A stretch of 30,055 nt of DNA. Origin: a virus. The notes under the pieces were generated by a model. The model was given only the letters and a program-made list of their open reading frames with translations, was not told where the DNA came from and did not search any database. Position 1 is the stretch's first letter; every line of letters begins with the position of its first letter. The position numbers and the translations under genes are program-made. Of the stretch, positions 1 through 6,506 are shown piece by piece. The stretch is from positions 1 to 30,055 of the IMG/VR virus record IMGVR_UViG_3300027295_000012, one strand, 5' to 3'.

Positions 1-146
1 CTTACGCTGATGTCACCGAGGCTGAAGTGCTGGGCTGGTGCTGGGCATCGGGCGTGGACAAGGACGCAACAGAGGCTTCTCTGGCTCAGAACATTGCCTT
101 GCAGAAAAACCCTGTGACCGCCACTGGCACACCTTGGAACGCATAA
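1..146 (+). CDS. C-terminal part of an unidentified phage protein
   Basis: An open frame enters from the left edge (first full codon at 3) and ends at TAA 144-146, giving 47 residues that end in G-T-P-W-N-A. The segment contains an acidic start, then V-L-G-W-C-W and S-L-A-Q-N-I-A-L-Q-K-N-P. From memory this ending resembles a small conserved virion-associated protein encoded just upstream of lysis genes in podovirus-like phages, but I cannot name it. The start lies outside the window. It is followed by a 24-nt gap and the holin-like gene, so it is probably the last gene before the lysis cassette. Confidence 0.6.
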   Translation, partial: YADVTEAEVLGWCWASGVDKDATEASLAQNIALQKNPVTATGTPWNA

Positions 147-170
147 GCGTCTGTGTAGGTAGTAGTACAA

Positions 171-374
171 ATGGAACATATAGATCCTGTCGAATATGGC
201 AAGCTGATCAGCACTGTTGACACCCTCAGTAAGAAGGTGGACAGTATGGACGCTGACATAAAGAAGCTGCTGGCATTGGCTAATCAAAGCAAGGGTGGGT
301 TCTGGATGGGTATGACCATCGCTTCGTTATTCGGCGGCATCCTCACCTTTGTTGGTGAGCGTATGTTTCGATAA
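171..374 (+). CDS. Holin-like small membrane protein (XhlA-type layout)
   Basis: This 67-aa protein has an N-terminal charged, heptad-like segment (about residues 8-40, e.g. L-S-K-K-V-D-S-M) followed by one hydrophobic membrane segment (about 44-63) and a short basic tail ending E-R-M-F-R. That layout, a coiled coil then a single transmembrane helix, is typical of hemolysin XhlA-type and other small phage holins that permeabilise the inner membrane. The position directly before other membrane proteins, spanins and an endolysin supports a lysis role. The next gene overlaps its stop codon as TAATG. The holin role is inferred from size, topology and context; no holin motif is diagnostic. Confidence 0.65.
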   Translation: MEHIDPVEYGKLISTVDTLSKKVDSMDADIKKLLALANQSKGGFWMGMTIASLFGGILTFVGERMFR

Positions 375-826
375 TGCTTGTAGAACTCGCTGCTGCTAAT
401 GCAGCGTTTGCTGTTATCAAGGAAGCTGTATCGAACACTGGTGACTTGATGAATGCTGGCAAGGCTTTGTCACAACTCTTTGATAGCGAAGCTACATTAC
501 GTAAGCGTTTGCTTGATAAGAGTGGTGACACCATCAACACCGATGCTGAAGAGTTCTTTGCTCTTGAGCAGATAAAGGCAAAGAAGGAAGAGCTTGAACA
601 GGCTATGACCTATTACGGCAGACCCGGCCTCATCAACGACTGGCGTATGTTTCAAGCTAAGGCAGCGAAGCAACGCAAGGAAGCACAGGAAGAAGAGATA
701 CGCAGGAAGATGCGTAGACGAGTCAAGATTATTGAAGGTATGTGGTGGGGAGCTTTAGCAATTGTCTTAGCCTTCTCCATCTATTTCACCATCATCATCA
801 TCACTCTATTCAGGGACAGAGCATGA
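374..826 (+). CDS. Conserved phage protein with C-terminal membrane anchor
   Basis: This 150-aa protein starts with an alanine-rich helical segment (residues 1-35), continues with a long charged, probably coiled-coil region containing Y-Y-G-R-P-G-L near residue 80, and has a basic stretch (about 108-118) before a C-terminal membrane helix (about 123-145). The basic cluster suggests the N-terminal bulk is cytoplasmic (positive-inside rule). I recall similar proteins near lysis genes in podovirus-like phages, all of unknown function. The start shares one base with the preceding stop (TAATG) and the end overlaps the next start (ATGA, 823-826), so translation is probably coupled. A role in lysis or membrane association is only inferred from context. 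Confidence 0.7.
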   Translation: MLVELAAANAAFAVIKEAVSNTGDLMNAGKALSQLFDSEATLRKRLLDKSGDTINTDAEEFFALEQIKAKKEELEQAMTYYGRPGLINDWRMFQAKAAKQRKEAQEEEIRRKMRRRVKIIEGMWWGALAIVLAFSIYFTIIIITLFRDRA

Positions 827-1149
827 CAAAGACTCTTGAGAAAGATTCACATTACAATCAGTTTGACATCAACCACGATGGTGTTGTCACTGACGAAGAA
901 CTCAACAGATCTGAACGGATGATGCAGATCGACAACATGGACAAGCTTGCTGATCAACAGCGAGTGATGGCGTGGTTTGCTTTGTTTCTTCCGTTCATCA
1001 CCGTAGTGTTGATGCTGCTTCCATTTGTAGAGCTTGCAAAGGTTGATGCTGTAATGGGATTGGCTACTACGTTCTGTGCTGCTATGGGCACCATCGTTGT
1101 TGCATTCATGGCTGCTACTGCCTACATTCGTGGGAAGATGTCAGAATGA
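823..1149 (+). CDS. Small membrane protein with EF-hand calcium-binding loop
   Basis: This 108-aa protein begins with a soluble segment that contains a canonical 12-residue EF-hand loop at residues 15-26 (D15, N17, D19, G20, V22 and E26 in the expected positions). Two membrane segments follow (about 46-66 and 73-98), with a short loop V-E-L-A-K-V-D between them. I chose ATG 823 because it overlaps the upstream stop as ATGA. The longer in-frame extension to 742 merely reads the upstream membrane helix in another frame. The two-helix topology could be a holin or antiholin whose state depends on calcium or another ion, but that is inference. It overlaps the following Rz gene by 4 nt. Confidence 0.72.
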   Translation: MTKTLEKDSHYNQFDINHDGVVTDEELNRSERMMQIDNMDKLADQQRVMAWFALFLPFITVVLMLLPFVELAKVDAVMGLATTFCAAMGTIVVAFMAATAYIRGKMSE

Positions 1150-1601
1150 ATTTATACATCACAGGTGGTGTAGCTGCTACAGCTTTTGCTGTTGGCTTCC
1201 TTGTCAATGGTTGGCGACTCAACGCTGAGATTGACAACATCCATGCTGCTCACAATGCTGCTGTTGCACAGGCCACTGCTGATGCTATGGAACAAACAAT
1301 ACTCTTGCAGGAGAAGAAAGACAATGCTCTCAAAAAGGCTCAACAAACCGCTGCTGCCAATGCTGCTGCTGCCGCTCGTGCTCGTTCTGAGCTTGACTGG
1401 GTGCGCGACTACCACAGTCGCACCACCGTTGAAGTCAGTAGTGCTACCTGCCCCTCCGTTAGAGACCACACCACAACCCTCGCAGCCGTATTCGGAGAGT
1501 GCAGCGCTGCTCTTACAGACATGGCGAAAAAAGCTGACGGACACGCCGCTGATGCCAAAGCCTTGATTGATGCTTGGCCCACTACTGAAAGTACCAAATG
1601 A
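1146..1601 (+). CDS. Rz: Rz-like i-spanin
   Basis: This 151-aa protein has one N-terminal membrane helix (about residues 3-22) and then a long alanine-, lysine- and glutamine-rich helical region (about 28-90) expected to form a periplasmic coiled coil. That is the architecture of Rz inner-membrane spanins, which join an outer-membrane lipoprotein (Rz1) and drive fusion of the two membranes at the last step of lysis. The decisive support is the Rz1 frame embedded inside it (1324-1566). It overlaps the EF-hand membrane gene and the endolysin by ATGA on each side. The primary sequence of Rz proteins is poorly conserved, so identification rests on topology and the nested partner. Confidence 0.82.
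   Translation: MNLYITGGVAATAFAVGFLVNGWRLNAEIDNIHAAHNAAVAQATADAMEQTILLQEKKDNALKKAQQTAAANAAAAARARSELDWVRDYHSRTTVEVSSATCPSVRDHTTTLAAVFGECSAALTDMAKKADGHAADAKALIDAWPTTESTK
1324..1566 (+). CDS. Rz1: Rz1-like o-spanin lipoprotein, nested inside Rz
   Basis: An 80-aa frame lies wholly inside Rz in the +1 register. It starts at ATG 1324 with AGGAG at 1309-1313 (10-nt spacing). The protein has a short basic start, a leucine-rich hydrophobic core and a lipobox S-L-T-G-C with the lipidation cysteine at residue 27. The mature part is about 54 residues and proline-rich (A-P-P, P-A-P-P, P-Q-P), as in known Rz1 proteins. After signal peptidase II cleavage it would sit in the outer membrane and bind the Rz coiled coil across the periplasm. 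A longer frame open from 1186 is less likely because only 1324 combines a ribosome binding site with a proper signal peptide. Confidence 0.85.
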   Translation: MLSKRLNKPLLPMLLLPLVLVLSLTGCATTTVAPPLKSVVLPAPPLETTPQPSQPYSESAALLLQTWRKKLTDTPLMPKP

Positions 1602-2062
1602 AACTGACAGCCAACTTCACTCTCAACGAACTGACACAAAGCGAAACTGCTCTACGCAAAGGTCTCGACAATGCTCCTACACAAGACGTTATCTCTGCTC
1701 TCCAGTCATTGGCTGTTAATGTGTTGCAGCCTGTACGTGATCATTACGATAGAGGTGTCAAAGTTAACAGCGGCTATCGAAGCCCAGAAGTGAATGCTTC
1801 AGTTGGTGGTAGCAAGACCAGTGATCATTGCAAAGGTCAAGCTGCTGACATCGAAATACCCGGTGTTGCTAATGCAGAACTGGCAGCATACATCCGTGAT
1901 GAGTTACAATTCACTCAATTGATTTTAGAGTTTTATACACCCGGTGTACCTGACAGTGGTTGGGTGCATGTATCATATGACCCTGCCAACTTGAAAAAAC
2001 AAGTAATGACAGCTACGAAGCGTGATGGTAAAACTGTGTACTTGCCCGGTTTGGTGGCTTAA
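1598..2062 (+). CDS. Endolysin, peptidase M15 family
   Basis: This 154-aa protein carries the zinc-site motifs of the Peptidase_M15 (D-Ala-D-Ala carboxypeptidase / L-Ala-D-Glu endopeptidase) family. S-x-H-x-x-G-x-A-x-D supplies H77 and D84, and W-V-H at 122-124 supplies the third ligand H124. The conserved N-S-G-Y-R-S-P segment is at about 57-63. Such enzymes cut the peptide stems of peptidoglycan. There is no signal peptide or membrane segment, so release through the holin is expected. The start overlaps the Rz stop as ATGA. Length and motif order fit single-domain phage endolysins. Confidence 0.9.
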   Translation: MKLTANFTLNELTQSETALRKGLDNAPTQDVISALQSLAVNVLQPVRDHYDRGVKVNSGYRSPEVNASVGGSKTSDHCKGQAADIEIPGVANAELAAYIRDELQFTQLILEFYTPGVPDSGWVHVSYDPANLKKQVMTATKRDGKTVYLPGLVA

Positions 2063-2073
2063 TAGGAAACAAT

Positions 2074-4419
2074 ATGGATAAGAGCTTCACATCAAAACAA
2101 AAGGAAATCGTTGCACGTAAGATGGGATATGACGGTCCTATGCAGGGCTTCGACGACTTCCTTGCTTCGTCACCTTCTGACGCTCAGAAGTATAGCGCTA
2201 TCACTTCTAAGTTTGTGGAGCGTATGGCTAAGGGCGGTGTTGTGCAGCCTAAGAAGTTTGCTGAAGGTGGTGCTGTTCCTAAAGCACCTACTGCTACAAC
2301 CTACAAAGCTGAAGAGACTAAAATCACTCCCGGCATGACTGTGAAAACACCAGTCACAGGTGATGCTGTCACTGCATCACCTGTACAGGTTACACAAGCT
2401 GCTGGTGTATCTGCTCCCGCACCTGTTAAATCAACTAATGCCACCGCACAAACTACGCAAGGTGCTATTAAAACAGCACAAGCTGGTCAAACTGCAGCCA
2501 CAGGCACTGTCTCTGAAGGTTCTCTCGCTGAAGCAGAACAAGGCACAGTGTCTAAAGGTGCGATAGCTACAGCACAGACTGTCGACAAGTCAGCAGTCGT
2601 ACCTGTTGTTGCAAAAGAGCGTAAGACACAGGCTGGTGAAATGGTTGAAGCTGTCACCGAAGTCCCCACTATTACAGCAGAGGCTGCACAGACTAAATCA
2701 CCTGCAGCTGTAAAGGCTGCACAGGGACAAGTGCAGGCTAACGAGCTTGTCAAACCTGCTCAAATTGCAGAGCGTGACATGGCACAGGCTACAGCAATCA
2801 CTGCTGCAGGTCTTGCTCCTGACGCTAAGATGGTGGCAGCAAAGCTGGATAAATTTACAGTGGATGCTGGCACCTTGGCAGAAGCTGCACAGGGCAACGT
2901 TGATGCCATGTCTACAGTGCAAGGTCAGTTGTCTGAGCTGATGAAGAGCTTTGACGATGGTGCCACCCCTGCATGGGCTGCTGGTGCTATTCGTGGTGCT
3001 AACGCTGCTATGGCTGCACGAGGCTTGGGTGGTAGCTCTATGGCTGCTACAGCAATCTTCCAAGCCGCTATGGAGAGTGCCCTGCCTATTGCTGTACAGG
3101 ACGCTCAAGTGTTCCAGCAGATGGGTATGCAGAACCTGAACAACCGTCAGCAGGTTTCGTTGGCTAACGCTGCTGCACAGCAGGGTTTGTCTTTGCAGAA
3201 TCTGTCTAATGAACAGCAAGCCCGTCTTACCAACGCCACCAACTCGTTTGCTTTGCAGAGTCAAAACCTCAGCAACATGCAACAGACTATGTTGGCTAAC
3301 ACACAGATCAGAGCTACCTTGCAGGGACAGAACTTGTCCAACCAACAGCAAGCTGCAGTTGTTAATGCTGCTCGTTACGCTGAACAAGCCAACATCAACC
3401 TGAACAACTTGCAACAGGCTGCTTTGCATAACAGTTCTATGCAAGTGCAAGTGGACATTAGCAACACTTCTAACCGTCAGCAAACAGCTTTGGCTAATGC
3501 TCAGATTGAAGCCGCTATGCAGGGTAAGGTGTTGGATAATAAACAACAGGCTGCTGTGTTGAATGCTGCTCGTATTGCTGAAAACCTCAACACCACATTT
3601 ACTGCAGCACAACAAGCTGCTTTGAATAATTCTCAGTTGATGAAGGATATTGGTATTGCCAACTTGAATGCTTCACAACAAACGGTCCTAGCCAACGCAG
3701 CCACCATTGCTTCGATGGACATGGCAAACTTGAATGCTCGTCAGCAAACTGCTGTGCAGAATGCTCAGGCTTTCTTGGCAACAGATTTGAAGAACTTGGA
3801 TAATAAGCAGCAGATGGCTGTGTTGAAGAGTCAGCAAATTGCACAGTCTATCTTGTCTGATGCATCTGCAGCTAATGCTGCTTCATTGACCAATGCCACC
3901 AACGCTAACGATATTGCCAAGGTTAATGCTACATTGGCTTTGACAGCTAACCAGTTCAATGCTTCTGAGAAGAATAAGATAAGCTTGGCTAACATGGATG
4001 CTGCCAACGAACTCATCAAGTTTAACGCTCAAGAGAAGAATGATCGTGCTGAATTTAATTCACGCATGTCTGCTGAGATTAACGTAGCCAATGCTAAAAT
4101 CTTGGCTGATGTTTCTACAGCTAATACTGCTGCAGTCAATGCAGCCAATGCTGTGAATGCAAAGAACGCTACAGACTTGTCTGCTTCTACCTACGCTCAA
4201 CAGAGTCAGACCTACAGGGATTTGTTGTCGTATTCTTGGAAGACTGGTGAGAGCGCTAAAGATCGCATCTCTAACTTGGCTATTGCTTCTATTCAGAAAG
4301 ATGTTGCTAACATCAAGGCTGACGGTGATAATAGTAAAGCCATTGGTAGTCTCTTCACTGAAATTGCTAAGAACATTACTGTTAATGACATCAAGTCTGT
4401 ATTTGGAATTAAAAGGTAA
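2074..4419 (+). CDS. Large virion-type protein with 22-residue tandem repeats
   Basis: This 781-aa protein has four visible parts. A short N-terminal helical domain (1-60) ends in a glycine motif (A-K-G-G-V-V...F-A-E-G-G-A-V). Then comes an alanine-, threonine- and valine-rich low-complexity segment (about 65-250). A helical region (about 255-353) contains T-P-A-W-A-A-G and M-A-A-R-G-L-G. Eleven exact-length 22-residue repeats follow (354-595), leading to a helical C-terminal region. The start has AGGAAA before ATG 2074. Similar repeat proteins occur among virion genes of aquatic podovirus-like phages as I recall, without a known function. The rod-like, glutamine/asparagine-rich helix would suit an internal, ejection or tail component. 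It lies between endolysin and other virion-type genes. Confidence 0.78.
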   Translation: MDKSFTSKQKEIVARKMGYDGPMQGFDDFLASSPSDAQKYSAITSKFVERMAKGGVVQPKKFAEGGAVPKAPTATTYKAEETKITPGMTVKTPVTGDAVTASPVQVTQAAGVSAPAPVKSTNATAQTTQGAIKTAQAGQTAATGTVSEGSLAEAEQGTVSKGAIATAQTVDKSAVVPVVAKERKTQAGEMVEAVTEVPTITAEAAQTKSPAAVKAAQGQVQANELVKPAQIAERDMAQATAITAAGLAPDAKMVAAKLDKFTVDAGTLAEAAQGNVDAMSTVQGQLSELMKSFDDGATPAWAAGAIRGANAAMAARGLGGSSMAATAIFQAAMESALPIAVQDAQVFQQMGMQNLNNRQQVSLANAAAQQGLSLQNLSNEQQARLTNATNSFALQSQNLSNMQQTMLANTQIRATLQGQNLSNQQQAAVVNAARYAEQANINLNNLQQAALHNSSMQVQVDISNTSNRQQTALANAQIEAAMQGKVLDNKQQAAVLNAARIAENLNTTFTAAQQAALNNSQLMKDIGIANLNASQQTVLANAATIASMDMANLNARQQTAVQNAQAFLATDLKNLDNKQQMAVLKSQQIAQSILSDASAANAASLTNATNANDIAKVNATLALTANQFNASEKNKISLANMDAANELIKFNAQEKNDRAEFNSRMSAEINVANAKILADVSTANTAAVNAANAVNAKNATDLSASTYAQQSQTYRDLLSYSWKTGESAKDRISNLAIASIQKDVANIKADGDNSKAIGSLFTEIAKNITVNDIKSVFGIKR
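3133..3858 (+). repeat. Eleven in-frame 66-bp units coding 22-residue repeats
   Basis: The codons from 3133 to 3858 encode eleven consecutive units of exactly 22 residues without a gap. Each begins near N-L-x-N-x-Q-Q and carries an aliphatic residue then L/V/Q/H/K-N/S around unit positions 10-12. Units diverge strongly at DNA level, so this is an old protein repeat rather than a recent duplication. Twenty-two equals two 11-residue (hendecad) periods, which suggests a slightly right-handed coiled coil or a helical rod. Confidence 0.9.
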
Positions 4420-4422
4420 TGT

Positions 4423-4629
4423 ATGGAACACATCAAAAGCTACATGACAAAGATTGAGGCGATGATCGCGTCGAAAGAAGAAAAGCCTACTAAGTCTTCT
4501 AAGAACAAAGGCTTACTTACACCATCAAAACCTCTCACATCTGAAGAGAAACCAAAGACTGAAATGGATGTCATCGCTAACATGGTGTATAGCATTCGAC
4601 AAGAACGAAAGGGAATGTTAAATGGCTAA
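4423..4629 (+). CDS. Small basic hypothetical protein
   Basis: A 68-aa lysine- and serine-rich protein whose middle (about 18-45) looks disordered and whose ends look helical (M-T-K-I-E-A-M-I and I-A-N-M-V-Y-S-I-R-Q-E-R). It starts three bases after the preceding stop, with AAAAGG just upstream, and overlaps the next start by 8 nt. The function is unknown. Its place in the virion block suggests a minor structural or assembly protein. Confidence 0.6.
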   Translation: MEHIKSYMTKIEAMIASKEEKPTKSSKNKGLLTPSKPLTSEEKPKTEMDVIANMVYSIRQERKGMLNG

Positions 4630-5116
4630 GATGACAACCATAGACTTTATTAAACCAGTACCTCCCGGTATTTCCTTCACCGATAGTCCTCGCTCGACAC
4701 CTTGGAATACTCCTCCTCAACTTGTAAAGGTTGAAGAGATAGCTCAGCGTTACATTAGTACATTAACCAATCCACGCACAATCAACAGTATGTTGGATGT
4801 GTTAGAGACTGGTGTACCTATTGCTGCCCTTGCTAACGCTATGATGCTTACTGGTGTTGCTAGTAATGTACACACAATTGATGCTGGTATCTTGGTCACT
4901 CCTGTCATCATCGAAATGCTGGTGACATTGGCTGAGATACACGGTGTTGAATATGAAGTGTTTGAAAAAGATCCAGACGATGATATCGTTCCTGCTCGTG
5001 TGATTCGTAAAGCTTTGCAGAAAGCTAAAGAAACCCCCGCAGAAGTTGTTGAAGAACCGTCTGAGCCTATGCTATCTGGTTTAATGGCTCGTAAGAACAA
5101 GATGGAGAATATGTAA
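4622..5116 (+). CDS. Conserved virion-type protein, unknown function
   Basis: This 164-aa protein has an N-terminal proline-rich segment (P-V-P-P-G...P-W-N-T-P-P, residues 12-33). A compact, probably helical core (about 40-115) contains G-V-P-I-A-A-L and T-I-D-A-G-I-L-V-T-P-V-I. The tail is acidic then basic and ends M-A-R-K-N-K-M-E-N-M. From memory this pattern is shared by structural proteins of aquatic podoviruses and myoviruses, which have no assigned activity. The start has GGGAATGTTAA upstream; the end overlaps the next ATG (TAATG). Confidence 0.7.
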   Translation: MAKMTTIDFIKPVPPGISFTDSPRSTPWNTPPQLVKVEEIAQRYISTLTNPRTINSMLDVLETGVPIAALANAMMLTGVASNVHTIDAGILVTPVIIEMLVTLAEIHGVEYEVFEKDPDDDIVPARVIRKALQKAKETPAEVVEEPSEPMLSGLMARKNKMENM

Positions 5117-6498
5117 TGGGATTTCGATTTAGCTCATTTGTGGCAGGTGCTGCTGAGAACATCACAGAGACTCTCAAGGAAGATGAGAAGCAAGCGGCTG
5201 TGGCTGCTACCTATGGTGTCAAAGCTTTGAAGGAACAGTACGACAAGGTGCAGGCTGAGAACCGTAAGATGTCGACAGAGTTGTCTGAGAACATCAAGTT
5301 GTTGCAAGAGAACGATCCAACTGCTACACAAGACGAACTGTTTGCTGCAGCCACTAACAAAACTTACATGAGTGCTGTTGCTGATTTGGTTAAGACCAAT
5401 CCCGGTAGCATCAAAGTGAAAGACGTTGTCAAGATCAAACAGGACAATCCTTCAGGGTTGACCGCATTAGAGCAAGTGAAAAAGCTGACAGAGTTGCCAG
5501 TTGTAGCACGTGATACTGAAGGAGAACCATCGACAATCGAAACTGCTAAGTCAGAAGGGTTGTTCGGTATCGGTACATTGCGTAGCCGCGCTTCTGCTCG
5601 TGCAGGCTCTAAAGCAGAAGAGCAAACAGCAAAGGCTATGGGTGTTTCTATTGAGCAGCTTCGTGCTGCCAGTGGGTTCAAGCGCCCTGAGATTGCTACT
5701 GGGGCTGAGTTTGATTTCACATCGTTGCAAGATCTTGAAGTTATCAAAAAGAACATTCAGAAAGAAGCATTTGATATTTCCGATTCTGGTGACAAAGACA
5801 AAATCAACAACGTCATGGTTAAAGCTGCTCGTGTAGTAGCTGCCGAGTCTTTGTTTAAAACTAATAAGAAAACTGAAGCAGAAATTCAAACCGATCTGGT
5901 CAATGAAATACAAGAAAAGCAAAAAAACAAAGATCCAGTTGGTGCTTCTCTTGCCGCAACATTGTTAGCGCAGCGCAAAGCATTGTTGGCGGCACCAAGT
6001 AAGGGTGACAAAACTGATGCTGACAAAATCAGTCAGAGTAATTTGATAACAGCAGCAACCCGTTCTCGTGCTTCAGTCATTGAGAACGTCTTAGGACCGG
6101 GTAAACTTATTAAATCGGTCGATAGAGATGGTAATGTTACTTTGACGTTGCGTGAGATGGGTGAGTCTGAATTGTTCAAACGTGGCAACGCTATTGCTGC
6201 TAATTCACTGATTAAAGAGTACACTAAACCAGATGGTACTCCTAAGTCCGAAATGCATAAGAACGCGCTGTTGTCTACAGGTGTTATGTTTGATGACAAT
6301 GGTAAGGCTATTCGACCAGAGATTCCAGATGTGCCTGCGCCAGCTGCTAATAAGACAAAACCAGCAGCAGCGACACCAGCAGCAGCGACACCAGCAGCAG
6401 GGCGAGGTGTTACATCGAAGTCAACTCCAAAAACAACAATCGCTCCAACTAATACACCAACACTTCGTTGGAATCCTGACAAACAAGACTTTGAATAA
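5116..6498 (+). CDS. Virion-type protein with N-terminal coiled coil
   Basis: A 460-aa mostly helical, charged protein. The N-terminus is short and hydrophobic-aromatic (M-G-F-R-F-S-S-F-V-A-G-A). A likely coiled coil covers about 18-80 (V-Q-A-E-N-R-K-M-S-T-E-L). The C-terminus is a low-complexity alanine-proline-threonine linker (about 405-455) with a direct repeat of A-A-A-T-P. No enzyme motif is visible. Its position between two virion-type genes and the absence of a membrane segment suggest an internal or tail-tube-associated component, unproven. Only 8 nt separate it from the next gene. Confidence 0.65.
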   Translation: MGFRFSSFVAGAAENITETLKEDEKQAAVAATYGVKALKEQYDKVQAENRKMSTELSENIKLLQENDPTATQDELFAAATNKTYMSAVADLVKTNPGSIKVKDVVKIKQDNPSGLTALEQVKKLTELPVVARDTEGEPSTIETAKSEGLFGIGTLRSRASARAGSKAEEQTAKAMGVSIEQLRAASGFKRPEIATGAEFDFTSLQDLEVIKKNIQKEAFDISDSGDKDKINNVMVKAARVVAAESLFKTNKKTEAEIQTDLVNEIQEKQKNKDPVGASLAATLLAQRKALLAAPSKGDKTDADKISQSNLITAATRSRASVIENVLGPGKLIKSVDRDGNVTLTLREMGESELFKRGNAIAANSLIKEYTKPDGTPKSEMHKNALLSTGVMFDDNGKAIRPEIPDVPAPAANKTKPAAATPAAATPAAGRGVTSKSTPKTTIAPTNTPTLRWNPDKQDFE

Positions 6499-6506
6499 TA
6501 TAAAAT

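Noticed and set aside
742-822. N-terminal extension of the EF-hand gene containing six histidines in a row
   Set aside because: The His run is an out-of-frame reading of the isoleucine-rich membrane helix of the upstream gene; ATG 823 overlaps the stop as ATGA and is the better start.
2698-3615. 305-aa antisense open frame
   Set aside because: It mirrors the repetitive, alanine- and glutamine-rich gene on the other strand; its composition is Ser/Leu/Cys-rich without a domain and it has no operon context.
5551-5922. Antisense frames within the left-arm virion genes
   Set aside because: Their codon content and lack of ribosome binding sites mark them as shadows of the dense plus-strand genes.
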